Shown here piece after piece: positions 8,401 to 15,530 of a stretch of DNA of 40,921 nt. Below the pieces are notes generated by a model. That model was given only the letters and a program-made list of their open reading frames with translations. It was not told the DNA's origin and did no database searches. The first letter of the stretch is position 1. Each line of letters begins with the position of its first letter. Source of the DNA: Streptomyces sp. SM10 (GTDB lineage Bacteria; Actinomycetota; Actinomycetes; Streptomycetales; Streptomycetaceae); NCBI RefSeq assembly GCF_002910915.1, contig NZ_NEUF01000111.1:1-40921 (forward strand), written 5' to 3'. The translations under genes were made by a program, and so were the position numbers.

Positions 8401-9430
8401 CGACCACCTGAAGATCACCTTCCGGATCACTGACGAGCGGCGCCGCAAGGTGGCCGAGGACAAGGACCTGGAGGCGCTGAAGATCCGACTGCGCCCCAAG
8501 GCCCGCCAGGCCCTCTCCCAGGCGGCCGCGGCCACCGCCGGGCCGTCGGGCGAGTCCATCGAGCGTTCCGGCCTCACGGACTGGACCATCGGCACCCTGA
8601 ACCGCGTCTTCGAGACCCGGCGGGCGGGCCAGCCGGTGAAGGCGTACCCGGCCCTCTCCGACCAGGGGGAGACCGTCGCCGTACGCCTCTTCGACACGGA
8701 GGCCGAGCAGCAGCAGGCGATGTGGCGCGGGACCCGGAAGCTGATCCTGCTGAACATCCCGGTGAACCCGGCCAAATTCGCCTCGGACAAGCTCACCAAC
8801 CAGCAGAAGCTGGCCCTGTCCCGGAATCCGCACGGCTCGATCCAGGCGCTCTTCGAGGACTGCGCGACGGCGGCGGCCGACCGGCTGATCGCCGCGCACG
8901 GAGGCCCCGCCTGGGACGAGGCGTCGTTCCGGAAGCTGTACGACAAGGTGCGCGCCGACCTCGTGGACCTCACCGTCCGCACCATCGGCCAGGTGCAGCA
9001 GATCCTGGCCGCCTGGCAGGCCTGCGAGCGCCGCCTGAAGTCGACGAACAGCCTGGTCCTGATCAACAACGTGACGGACGTACGGGACCACCTGGCCCGT
9101 CTCGTACCGCCGGGGTTCGTCACCATGACCGGACTGCGCAGGCTGCCCGACCTGATGCGCTACCTCGTCGCCGAGGACCGCCGGCTGCAGCAGATGCCGA
9201 CGAACGTCCAGCGCGACACCACGCGCATGGAGAAGGTCCACGAGATGCAGGACGAGTACGCCTGGCTGCTCGAACAGCTGCCGCAGGGGCGGCCGGTGCC
9301 CCAGGAGGTCCTGGACATCCGCTGGATGATCGAGGAGCTCCGGGTGAGCTACTTCGCGCACGCACTGGGCACCGCACAGCCCGTCTCCGACAAGCGGATC
9401 GTGAAGGCGATCGACGCGGCCGCACCGTGA
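5474..9430 (+). CDS. hrpA: ATP-dependent RNA helicase HrpA
   Basis: A 1,318-residue DEAH-box helicase, the usual length for HrpA. Motifs in order: GETGSGKTTQ (Walker A, near residue 96), TQPRRIAART (motif Ia), IIDEAHERS (DEAH, near 194), TSATID (motif III, near 225), VFLSGEREI, ATNVAETSLTVPG (motif V) and QRKGRCGR (motif VI). They are followed by the HA2/OB-fold region and the long HrpA-specific C-terminal domain (DUF3418). In other bacteria HrpA resolves stalled or collided ribosomes and takes part in mRNA processing. The ATG at 5474 follows GGTGAG, and a possible -10 (TAGGTT) lies at 5430-5435. Monocistronic. Confidence 0.97.
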   Translation: MSTSFADLQTRLGQLSLRDAHRLGRRLEGARRIRKPEARQSVLDEISAEAGKAAERLAGRAGRMPALSYPEQLPVSQKKDEILEAIRDHQVVIVAGETGSGKTTQIPKICMELGRGVRGMIGHTQPRRIAARTVAERVADELKTPLGEAVGWKVRFTDQVNPDATFVKLMTDGILLAEIQTDRELLAYDTIIIDEAHERSLNIDFLLGYLARLLPKRPDLKVVITSATIDPERFAKHFGEAPIVEVSGRTYPVEVRYRPLLEGDAEDAADTDRDQITAICDAVDELDHEAPGDVLVFLSGEREIRDTADALNKRSLRHTEVLPLYARLSHAEQNRVFQRHTGRRIVLATNVAETSLTVPGIKYVIDPGNARISRYSHRTKVQRLPIERISQASANQRKGRCGRTSDGICIRLYSEDDFLTRPEFTDPEILRTNLASVILQMTAAGLGDIEKFPFIDPPDHRNIRDGVQLLQELGALEQAEKSPQEGKRGQRLTPLGRKLSQLPVDPRLARMVIEADTNGCAREVMVIAAALSIQDPRERPSEKQTQADQNHARFKDETSDFLAYLNLWRYIREQQKERGSSSFRRMCKQEYLNFLRIREWQDIYTQLRTVAKQMGIAVQEPKADEGVPEQAVHTSLLAGLLSHIGLKDTEKNEYLGARSAKFAVFPGSALFKKQPRFVMSAELVETSRLWARVNAKVEPEWIEPLAQHLLKRTYSEPHWEKDQAAVMAYERVTLYGVPIVAQRKINFGRIDQEASRDLFIRNALVEGDWRTPHQFFHDNRKLLGEVEELEHRARRRDILVDDETLFDFYDQRIPEHIVSGAHFDSWWKHKRRDEPDALDFERSMLINEKASAVTKDDYPDSWRQGKLKFRVTYQFEPGSDADGVTVHIPLQVLNQVTSEGFDWQIPGLREEVVTELIRSLPKPIRRHYVPAPNYADTFLDRAVPLQEPLPFTLARELQRMVGVPVTADDFDLSRVPDHLKITFRITDERRRKVAEDKDLEALKIRLRPKARQALSQAAAATAGPSGESIERSGLTDWTIGTLNRVFETRRAGQPVKAYPALSDQGETVAVRLFDTEAEQQQAMWRGTRKLILLNIPVNPAKFASDKLTNQQKLALSRNPHGSIQALFEDCATAAADRLIAAHGGPAWDEASFRKLYDKVRADLVDLTVRTIGQVQQILAAWQACERRLKSTNSLVLINNVTDVRDHLARLVPPGFVTMTGLRRLPDLMRYLVAEDRRLQQMPTNVQRDTTRMEKVHEMQDEYAWLLEQLPQGRPVPQEVLDIRWMIEELRVSYFAHALGTAQPVSDKRIVKAIDAAAP

Positions 9431-9475
9431 AACGACCCCCCACCGGGCCGTAGTGGCACCCGCACGGTGAGTGAG

Positions 9476-9506
9476 TTCGACCTGGCCCCGGGACCTCCTG
9501 TAGTGT
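9476..9506 (+). promoter_or_regulatory. Probable promoter of the second tRNA-Asp
   Basis: TTCGAC at 9476-9481 and TAGTGT at 9501-9506, spaced 19 bases (18 if the -35 is read one base later). It lies just after hrpA and 40 bases before tRNA-Asp. Confidence 0.45.
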
Positions 9507-9546
9507 CTGTCTTCGCAGCCAGCCGCAAGGCCGGAAGCGAAAACCT

Positions 9547-9621
9547 GGTCCTGTGGAGCAGTTTGGAGTGCTCGCCACCCTGTCAAGGTGGAGGCCGCGG
9601 GTTCAAATCCCGTCAGGACCG
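9547..9621 (+). tRNA. tRNA-Asp (anticodon GTC), copy 2
   Basis: Same 75 bases as the tRNA-Asp at 3454-3528, including acceptor GGTCCTG/CAGGACC, loop CTGTCAA and discriminator G. The flanks differ, and this copy has its own promoter and terminator. Confidence 0.96.
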
Positions 9622-9627
9622 CAGTAG

Positions 9628-9662
9628 ACGGAAGCCCGGATCCTCTGGATCCGGGCTTCCGT
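9628..9662. terminator. Hairpin terminator after tRNA-Asp
   Basis: Perfect 16-bp stem ACGGAAGCCCGGATCC / GGATCCGGGCTTCCGT with loop TCT, six bases after the tRNA. Confidence 0.85.
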
Positions 9663-9761
9663 GCGTCTTGACGCCGACGCCCGCCGCCGGTAACCCCGTA
9701 GGACGGAGTCCGCCCCCTTCCCCCGATGCGGGGCGGCCGGGTCCACCGGGAGGCCGCACGC

Positions 9762-10121
9762 ATGTCTGCGCCCACGGAAAGGCACGAGACCCGCGCGCTG
9801 CTGCGCGCCCATCTGGCGGCCGCCTCCGGCTACCGCCACCTCACCCAGCGCTGTCCGATCTGCCATCGCCTGCTGCGGCTCGCCATGGAGCCCCTGACGG
9901 CCCCACAGGCGCCGTACGCACCCGAGGAGTCCGGCAACCCGGCCGAGCCGCCCCACTCCCCGGAGACGGCCACCGGGGCCCCCGGGGCGGACGCCGGGGC
10001 GGCGCCCCTCCCGCACCGGACGCCACCGGCGCGGGACGGAACCGGCGCGGACCACCCCGAGGCACCCCTCGGAGCCCCGCCGGAGGCCCGCCCCGGGGAC
10101 GAAGGTCCTCGCGCGAGATGA
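9762..10121 (+). CDS. Small Streptomyces protein with CPIC motif (DUF6274-like)
   Basis: 119 residues. The conserved part is the first 45 residues, MSAPTERHETRALLRAHLAA followed by ASGYRHLTQRCPICHRLLRL, with a CxxC pair and nearby His that could bind a metal or form a redox centre. The remainder is a low-complexity tail of Pro, Ala, Gly and Glu. I recall this family as DUF6274, found beside bldC in Streptomyces; the name is from memory. Function is unknown. GGGAGG sits eight bases before the ATG. It converges with bldC, and only about 350 bases separate its stop from the bldC terminator. Confidence 0.75.
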   Translation: MSAPTERHETRALLRAHLAAASGYRHLTQRCPICHRLLRLAMEPLTAPQAPYAPEESGNPAEPPHSPETATGAPGADAGAAPLPHRTPPARDGTGADHPEAPLGAPPEARPGDEGPRAR

Positions 10122-10197
10122 CCGTCTCCCGCAGCGGAGCGCCGTCCCGCAGTGGCAGGCTCGTAGTTGGCAAGACCGCGCCGGTGTGACGGGAGTC

Positions 10198-10275
10198 ACC
10201 TAATCAGTTCTGCGCGGGGGGCACTTTACGCACTTCCTACAACTGGCGAATTTAATATGTGCAATTGCACTGCCT
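10198..10275. other. AT-rich patch with a 12-bp palindrome between two convergent genes
   Basis: The 10122-10469 gap holds no convincing gene. Within it, 10198-10275 is clearly richer in A and T than its surroundings and contains the perfect palindrome GTGCAATTGCAC at 10259-10270, next to AATTTAATAT. On the minus strand TTGCAC followed 17 bases later by TGTAGG could be a weak promoter. Function unknown. Confidence 0.4.
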
Positions 10276-10469
10276 TCGACGTACATCCCGGACCGTTCCG
10301 CCCGAGCCGTCCCAGGGCGTCCGGGACCCGGGCGAACAGTCCCGAACAGGCCCGCCCGGAGTCGCACGCGGTCGCCCCGCAAACCGACCCGTCGGCTGGT
10401 TCGGGCATCCGCCGGCGCCGTTCGGGCGGCCTCGGCCCCTTCCGCACCCCGCCAGGGCTCACCGGGCAC

Positions 10470-10508
10470 AAAAAGATCGCGCTGGACCCGGCGGAGTCCA
10501 GCGCGATC
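10470..10508 (-). terminator. Intrinsic terminator of bldC
   Basis: Stem GATCGCGCTGGA (10475-10486) / TCCAGCGCGATC (10497-10508) with a 10-base loop. On the minus strand it is followed directly by five Ts (plus-strand A-run 10470-10475). It lies about 130 bases after the bldC stop, so bldC has a 3' UTR of about 165 bases. The T-tract is stronger than usual for this genus. Confidence 0.85.
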
Positions 10509-10639
10509 AGACGACGAACCCGCTTGTCGCAGGCATGGCACCCGTTGGGGCGGGCACCCGTCGTGTGGAGCTATGAGTGGGACACCGGGGGTTGGGGGAC
10601 CCTCCAGCGCCCTGTTGTGGCTGCGGCGACAGGGGTGTG

Positions 10640-10846
10640 TCAGGCCTCGCTGCGCTGCTGCGGAATACCCGCAAGCAGTGCGCGGACCTCTGCCTCGCGG
10701 TACCGGCGATGCCCACCGAGCGTGCGGATGGACGTGAGCTTGCCAGCCTTTGCCCAACGGGTGACCGTCTTCGGGTCCACGCGGAACATCGTGGCAACCT
10801 CAGCCGGGGTCAGCAGCGGCTCGGCATCAGGGGTGCGAGCGGTCAT
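10640..10846 (-). CDS. bldC: Developmental transcription factor BldC
   Basis: A 68-residue MerR-like winged helix-turn-helix protein, recognised over its full length: LLTPAEVATMFRVDPKTVTR and WAKAGKLTSIRTLGGHRRYR are the helix-turn-helix and wing. In Streptomyces BldC binds AT-rich direct repeats cooperatively and holds back the switch to aerial growth. GAGGAGG lies seven bases before the ATG. A hairpin in the leader sits just upstream of this site, and an AT-richer region of about 600 bases precedes the gene. Monocistronic, with its own terminator. Confidence 0.98.
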   Translation of the reverse strand: MTARTPDAEPLLTPAEVATMFRVDPKTVTRWAKAGKLTSIRTLGGHRRYREAEVRALLAGIPQQRSEA

Positions 10847-10862
10847 GAGCGGCCTCCTCGGG

Positions 10863-10884
10863 AGAACCGAACCATCTCGGTTCT
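10863..10884 (-). promoter_or_regulatory. Hairpin in the bldC leader next to the ribosome binding site
   Basis: Perfect 8-bp stem AGAACCGA / TCGGTTCT with a 6-base loop, ending about 17 bases upstream of the bldC ATG and just before its GAGGAGG. It could be a 5' UTR structure or a dyad operator. No function is shown by sequence alone. Confidence 0.5.
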
Positions 10885-11505
10885 TTCCTCTAAATTCTGC
10901 ACCTTGACCCGCGTTGCCCGAAATGGCGGACGCGGGCCGAGTCGGTTATAGGACGAACGGCTTGTCTTCGGCACTACAACTACACCATCCGTCCAGCCAC
11001 GTCGGCCAAACCGATGGAATTGCCCTCCCAGGTGTTCATCAGCGACGGAAGCCGATGGACCATGCCATAGCGGACAGTCACGCCCCAGTGACGATCAGTC
11101 ACAGGACGATCTGGAGTCATCAGAAGTCATCAGACCCCCCATAGCGTGCAATGCTGAGCATTCCGCACATAGTTGGGCGGACAGAGCCCTCCCCGAACTC
11201 CTTGTCCTATTTTGGCATGAGGAGTAGGGAAGGGCGCAAGGGCCCCGTTAGTGCTATCCATCACGCTTGAGGCAAAGGCCCGGTTCGGGACGTAGGTCCC
11301 GGGCCTCGCGAGCAAGCTCCCGCCCCACCTGTCGCACGCGTCACATTCGACGCCGGTTCACAGCCCGTCAGTTCCCCTCAGGGCATCTCCGTTCACCTCC
11401 GTCGGACTCCCGGGTGCCTCCGGATGTCGGACACCTCACAGGATGTCTCTTCCCTGCGGATAGCCCCTCTATGCGACGGTGCGTTCACCTTCACACCGAT
11501 TCGGG
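10885..11505. promoter_or_regulatory. Gene-free region upstream of bldC, AT-richer, with several short repeats
   Basis: No protein frame here has good codon use or a start site. Visible elements are alternating GTCAC/GTGAC arms at about 11079-11102 (two overlapping dyads), the direct repeat GTCATCAG twice at about 11117-11132, and the dyad AATGCTGAGCATT at 11150-11162. Its position suggests it holds the bldC promoters and operators. AT-rich direct repeats fit the kind of DNA BldC itself binds, so self-regulation is possible but not shown. Confidence 0.45.
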
Positions 11506-12351
11506 CTAGTTGGAGGATTGTAGGTCGCGCACCGCTCGCCAGCGGTCGGCCAGGCGCCCGTACGCGACACCCGCCGCGTCGTCGTCCCCCGACCGCAGCG
11601 CCGCGATGCCCTCGGCCACGTCCGCAGCCGACCGGTCCCCGGCCAGCTGCTCACCGCTCAGGGCATGGACCAGACCGCCGTAGTCCAGCTCGACCATGGC
11701 GCGCGGATGGAACTCCTCCAGCCAGCGCCCCACCTCCACGAGTCCCTCGGTGAGCGGCCCTTCGTCGACGGTCTCGCGCAGCGTCCGCAGCGCCCTCGCG
11801 AGCCGGCGCCGCGCCTGGACCATCGGGGTCCTGTACCGCAGCAGGGGCCGCTCCACGCCGGCACCGGCGGCGACGTACTCCCGTTCCTCGTCGTCGAAGA
11901 GGACGAACCAGCGCACCGGCACGTGCCACACCGTGGTCCGGATCCAGGGACGGGCGTCCGGGTTCCGCTCGGCCCACCGCTCGTGGTCCGCCTCCGCCTG
12001 ACCCCGGACCACCGGGGGGAGAACCGCGTCGAGCACAGTGGCCGGAAACAGACCCCCCAGTTCACCCATGGCCAACCAGGCACGCATCCGGGTGCGCCAC
12101 GGGCAGACGCAGATCGTGCCGTCGACCACCGCGACGAAGGCGTCCGCGCTCTCGTGCACCGGCACCGCCACGGGCGGGGTCGGAACCAGGTCGGCGAGCG
12201 AGCGACGCAGTTCGTCCTGGGCCGTGGGGAGCTCCGAGCGCCGTGCGTAACGCGTCCAGTGACCCCGTTCGGGTTCACGGAAGGCGGCGAGCGGCTCGTA
12301 CACCCGCAGGTAGGACGCGTAAGGGACGAGCACCGAAGACACCACCGACAT
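11506..12351 (-). CDS. Uncharacterised Streptomyces protein between bldC and vdh
   Basis: 281 residues beginning [20 protein letters not shown], with no signal peptide or clear transmembrane segment. It reads as a soluble protein with features such as [20 protein letters not shown], an [20 protein letters not shown] helix and an acidic middle. I do not recognise a named domain. A frame-compatible GTG at 12381 would add ten residues ([10 protein letters not shown]). Neither start has a strong ribosome binding site, so the N-terminus is uncertain. It diverges from vdh with 177 bases between starts and may share its regulatory region. Confidence 0.75.
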   Translation of the reverse strand: MSVVSSVLVPYASYLRVYEPLAAFREPERGHWTRYARRSELPTAQDELRRSLADLVPTPPVAVPVHESADAFVAVVDGTICVCPWRTRMRAWLAMGELGGLFPATVLDAVLPPVVRGQAEADHERWAERNPDARPWIRTTVWHVPVRWFVLFDDEEREYVAAGAGVERPLLRYRTPMVQARRRLARALRTLRETVDEGPLTEGLVEVGRWLEEFHPRAMVELDYGGLVHALSGEQLAGDRSAADVAEGIAALRSGDDDAAGVAYGRLADRWRAVRDLQSSN

Positions 12352-12528
12352 GCGGTAAATCGTGTCACGCCCGTACTCCACAGGGGGGTGATCCCGGGCA
12401 CGGGAACAGATCTCCGTGTCCTGAGGACTTACGCTCTTGCCCAGTCGGACCGACCGGTGGCGGTCGGTCCGGGGCCCTCCCCACCTTCAGGAGGGTCTTC
12501 CGCCGCTTCGTACTTGGGAGTCACCACA

Positions 12529-13635
12529 GTGACCGATGTGACCGGCGTGCCCGCCTCTGCTGATGTCCTGCGCACCTTGTTCCACTCGGAGCAGGGAGGT
12601 CACGAGCAGGTCGTGATCTGCCAGGACCGTGCCAGCGGCCTCAAGGCCGTCATCGCCCTGCACTCCACCGCCCTGGGCCCGGCCCTCGGCGGGACCCGCT
12701 TCTACCCGTACGCCTCCGAGGAGGAGGCCGTCGCGGACGCGCTGAACCTGGCGCGCGGCATGTCCTACAAGAACGCCATGGCCGGCCTCGACCACGGCGG
12801 CGGCAAGGCCGTCATCATCGGCGACCCGGACGCGATCGAGGCCGGTCAGAAGGCAGAACTGCTCCTGGCCTACGGACGGTTCGTGGCCTCGCTCGGCGGC
12901 CGCTACGTGACCGCCTGCGACGTCGGCACCTACGTCGCCGACATGGACGTCGTCGCCCGGGAGTGCCGCTGGACCACCGGCCGCTCCCCCGAGAACGGCG
13001 GCGCGGGCGACTCCTCCGTACTCACCGCGTTCGGCGTCTTCCAGGGCATGCGGGCCTCCGCCCAGCACCTGTGGGGCGACCCCACACTGTGCGGACGCAC
13101 GGTGGGCGTGGCGGGCGTCGGCAAGGTGGGTCACCACCTGGTGGAGCACCTGCTGAGCGACGGCGCGGAGGTCGTCGTGACGGACGTGCGCGAGGAGTCC
13201 GTGCGCAGGATCACCGACCGGCACCCCGAGGTCACGGTGGCGGCGGACACGGACGCGCTCATCCGCACCGAGGGTCTGGACATCTACGCCCCGTGCGCCC
13301 TGGGCGGCGCGCTGAACGACGAGAGCGTTCCCGTCCTCACCGCCAAGGTGGTGTGCGGCGCGGCCAACAACCAGCTCGCACACCCCGGCGTCGAGAAGGA
13401 CCTGGCCGACCGATCGGTTCTGTACGCACCCGACTACGTGGTGAACGCCGGCGGCGTGATCCAGGTCGCCGACGAACTCCACGGTTTCGACTTCGACCGG
13501 TGCAAGGCGAAGGCCGCGAAGATCTTCGACACCACGCTGGCCATCTTCGCACGTGCGAAGCTGGACGGGATTCCGCCGGCCGCGGCGGCCGACCGGATCG
13601 CCGAGCAGCGGATGGCGGACGCCCGTCGTCGCTGA
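12529..13635 (+). CDS. vdh: Valine dehydrogenase
   Basis: A 368-residue Glu/Leu/Phe/Val dehydrogenase that deaminates valine and other branched-chain amino acids to 2-oxo acids with NAD+. In Streptomyces this supplies branched starter units for fatty acids and polyketides. Substrate lysines are Lys81 (MSYKNAMAG) and Lys93 ([11 protein letters not shown]), spaced 12 as in leucine dehydrogenase. The substrate-side motif is [11 protein letters not shown] and the Rossmann motif is [20 protein letters not shown] and [14 protein letters not shown] are also present. The GTG start is set by GGGAG at 12516-12520. Sequence and length match Streptomyces Vdh closely. Confidence 0.97.
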   Translation: MTDVTGVPASADVLRTLFHSEQGGHEQVVICQDRASGLKAVIALHSTALGPALGGTRFYPYASEEEAVADALNLARGMSYKNAMAGLDHGGGKAVIIGDPDAIEAGQKAELLLAYGRFVASLGGRYVTACDVGTYVADMDVVARECRWTTGRSPENGGAGDSSVLTAFGVFQGMRASAQHLWGDPTLCGRTVGVAGVGKVGHHLVEHLLSDGAEVVVTDVREESVRRITDRHPEVTVAADTDALIRTEGLDIYAPCALGGALNDESVPVLTAKVVCGAANNQLAHPGVEKDLADRSVLYAPDYVVNAGGVIQVADELHGFDFDRCKAKAAKIFDTTLAIFARAKLDGIPPAAAADRIAEQRMADARRR

Positions 13636-13658
13636 GAATTCACCCCCGCGTCAGCACC

Positions 13659-13704
13659 GCGCCCCCGTCACCGGTCTCCTAGGAGACGCCGGTGGCGGGG
13701 GCGC
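13659..13704. terminator. Strong hairpin terminator after vdh
   Basis: A nearly perfect hairpin of about 22 bp starts 23 bases after the vdh stop. Outer arms are GCGCCCCCG / CGGGGGCGC, the inner part TCACCGG / CCGGTGG with one G-U, and the apex palindrome is TCTCCT/AGGAGA. It has no T-tract. Confidence 0.8.
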
Positions 13705-13985
13705 CGCGCGGTGGGACGACGCCCTGCGGGCGGCAGGGAGACAAGACTCACTCCGGTCGGCGGGTCGGCCGTCCACAAGAGGTTAAAATCGGGGTTGACC
13801 AGCGAGGACGGGCTCCTCTGCGGTCCTGCGCGGAGGCACGTGATGCGGGCGGCGTACCGTAGGGCCGAGGAAGCAGGTACCGTTAAAGCCACGGGCGCGG
13901 TCTCTCTGCCGAGAGTCCGTCCTGAAACATGAACGCGTGTCAAGACTCTGGGGCCGTCGAGCCCCGTCACCGAGGGGGTCGAGCC
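13705..13985 (+). promoter_or_regulatory. Leader and promoter region of the DUF3073 gene
   Basis: 281 bases with no gene. It holds TTGACC near 13795, a CTCTC-TGCC-GAGAG hairpin near 13900, and a GGGGC/GCCCC hairpin shortly before GAGGGGG and the ATG at 13986. The -10 is not clear. A long structured 5' UTR is possible; I could not match it to a known riboswitch. Confidence 0.35.
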
Positions 13986-14243
13986 ATGGGGCGCGGCCGG
14001 GCAAAGGCCAAGCAGACCAAGGTCGCCCGCCAGCTGAAGTACAGCAGCGGCGGAACAGACCTGTCACGTCTGGCCAATGAGCTGGGCGCATCACCTTCGA
14101 GTCAGCCACCGAACGCCGAGCCGTTCGAGGACGACGACGAGGAAGATGACCCGTACGCACAGTACGCGGATCAGTACAACGACGACGAGGACGCGGACGA
14201 GGACGACCAGTCCGGTCCGTCGTCACAGCGCCGCGGCGCTTGA
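13986..14243 (+). CDS. DUF3073 family acidic protein
   Basis: 85 residues. The basic N-terminus MGRGRAKAKQTKVARQLKYS is the DUF3073 hallmark, followed by SSGGTDLSRLANELGAS and a very acidic tail (EDDDEEDD, DDEDADEDDQ). This split of a basic head and acidic tail is typical of the family in actinobacteria; the function is unknown, and a nucleic-acid or ribosome-associated role is only a guess. GAGGGGG precedes the ATG. A perfect terminator follows. Monocistronic, converging with purM. Confidence 0.93.
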   Translation: MGRGRAKAKQTKVARQLKYSSGGTDLSRLANELGASPSSQPPNAEPFEDDDEEDDPYAQYADQYNDDEDADEDDQSGPSSQRRGA

Positions 14244-14260
14244 CCTCGCGCTGACACATC

Positions 14261-14290
14261 AACCCGGTCCGGGCCTGCCCGGACCGGGTT
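14261..14290. terminator. Hairpin terminator between DUF3073 gene and purM
   Basis: Perfect 13-bp stem AACCCGGTCCGGG / CCCGGACCGGGTT with loop CCTG, 17 bases after the DUF3073 stop. It may also serve purM, which ends about 106 bases away on the other strand. Confidence 0.85.
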
Positions 14291-14396
14291 CTGTGCTGTC
14301 CCGCTCCGGGCGGAAGAGGACGTTCCGCGGCCGACCCGGCGGTCGGCGGCGTCGACCACCGGTCCGGTGGTGTCCCGGGCCGGTGGTCTTGACGTC

Positions 14397-15470
14397 CTAC
14401 CGTGCGTAGCTGCCGGTCAGCTCGGCGCCCGTGGTGCGGTCCCCGCGCTCGGTGATCTCACCGGCGACCCAGGAGTCGACACCGCGGTCGGCCAGCGTCG
14501 TCAGCGCCGCGTCCACCGAGTCGGCCGGAACGATCGCGATCATGCCGACACCCATGTTGAGCGTCTTCTCCAGCTCCAGCTGCTCGACCTGTCCGGCCTT
14601 CCCGACCAGGTCGAAGACGGCGCCGGGGGTCCAGGTGGCACGGTCGACCGTGGCGTGCAGCCCGTCCGGGATCACCCGGGCCAGGTTGTTGGCCAGGCCA
14701 CCGCCGGTGACGTGGCTGAAGCCGTGCACCTCGGTCGTGCGGGTCAGGGCCAGGCAGTCCAGCGAGTAGATCCTGGTGGGCTCCAGGAGCTCCTCGCCGA
14801 GCGTCCTGCCGAACTCCTCGACCTGGCGGTCCAGGGCCCAGCCGGCCCGGTCGAAGACCACGTGGCGCACGAGCGAGTACCCGTTGGAGTGAAGACCGGA
14901 CGACGCCATGGCGATCACGGCGTCACCCGTACGGATACGGTCCGGGCCCAGCAGCCGGTCGGCCTCGACCACGCCCGTCCCGGCACCCGCGACATCGAAG
15001 TCGTCGGGGCCCAGCAGGCCCGGGTGCTCGGCCGTCTCGCCGCCGACGAGGGCGCAGCCCGCCAGGACACAGCCTTCGGCGATGCCCTTCACGATGGCGG
15101 CGACACGCTCGGGGTGCACCTTGCCGACGCAGATGTAGTCGGTCATGAAGAGCGGCTCCGCGCCGCAGACGACCAGGTCGTCCACGACCATGCCGACGAG
15201 GTCGTGGCCGATGGTGTCGTAGACACCCATCTGCCGGGCCAGGTCGACCTTGGTGCCGACTCCGTCGGTCGCGGAGGCGAGCAGCGGGCGCTCGTAGCGC
15301 TTGAGCGCCGAGGCGTCGAAGAGGCCGGCGAATCCGCCGAGACCGCCGAGGCCGGCGACCTCGGGGCGCTGCGTCTTCTTCACCCACTCCTTCATCAGCT
15401 CGACGGCGCGGTCACCGGCTTCGATGTCGACGCCCGCCGCAGCGTAGGAAGCACCTGTTGTCTCAGACAT
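14397..15470 (-). CDS. purM: Phosphoribosylformylglycinamidine cyclo-ligase (AIR synthetase)
   Basis: 357 residues. Converts FGAM and ATP to AIR, the fifth step of purine synthesis. Seen: SYAAAGVDIEAGDRAVELMK at the N-terminus, LASATDGVGTKVDLA (ATP and phosphate binding), HDLVGMVVDDLVVCGAEPLF, ALVGGETAEHPG, MASSGLHSNGYSLVR and HVTGGGLANNLAR. All are conserved AIRS motifs. Length is normal. The ATG at 15470 has only a weak ribosome binding site. It follows purF after 60 bases on the same strand and is probably co-transcribed with it. Confidence 0.98.
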   Translation of the reverse strand: MSETTGASYAAAGVDIEAGDRAVELMKEWVKKTQRPEVAGLGGLGGFAGLFDASALKRYERPLLASATDGVGTKVDLARQMGVYDTIGHDLVGMVVDDLVVCGAEPLFMTDYICVGKVHPERVAAIVKGIAEGCVLAGCALVGGETAEHPGLLGPDDFDVAGAGTGVVEADRLLGPDRIRTGDAVIAMASSGLHSNGYSLVRHVVFDRAGWALDRQVEEFGRTLGEELLEPTRIYSLDCLALTRTTEVHGFSHVTGGGLANNLARVIPDGLHATVDRATWTPGAVFDLVGKAGQVEQLELEKTLNMGVGMIAIVPADSVDAALTTLADRGVDSWVAGEITERGDRTTGAELTGSYAR

Positions 15471-15530
15471 GGCCCGGGATCTTTCGTGTGGGAATACGGG
15501 GCTGGTGGGACGGCAGCCGGTCGGTCCGGG

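Noticed and set aside
5378..9775. A 1,465-codon open frame on the minus strand opposite hrpA
   Set aside because: It is the antisense of hrpA. High GC content keeps such frames open; its composition (many Leu, Val, Arg, Gly, Asp, Gln) follows hrpA codon positions and no domain is recognisable.
10167..10907. Plus-strand frame of 246 codons opposite bldC
   Set aside because: It lies antisense to bldC and its terminator, has no motif, and codon use is not coding-like.
13705..13985. Cyclic di-AMP or other known riboswitch before the DUF3073 gene
   Set aside because: Hairpins are present but the conserved sequences of known classes were not found.
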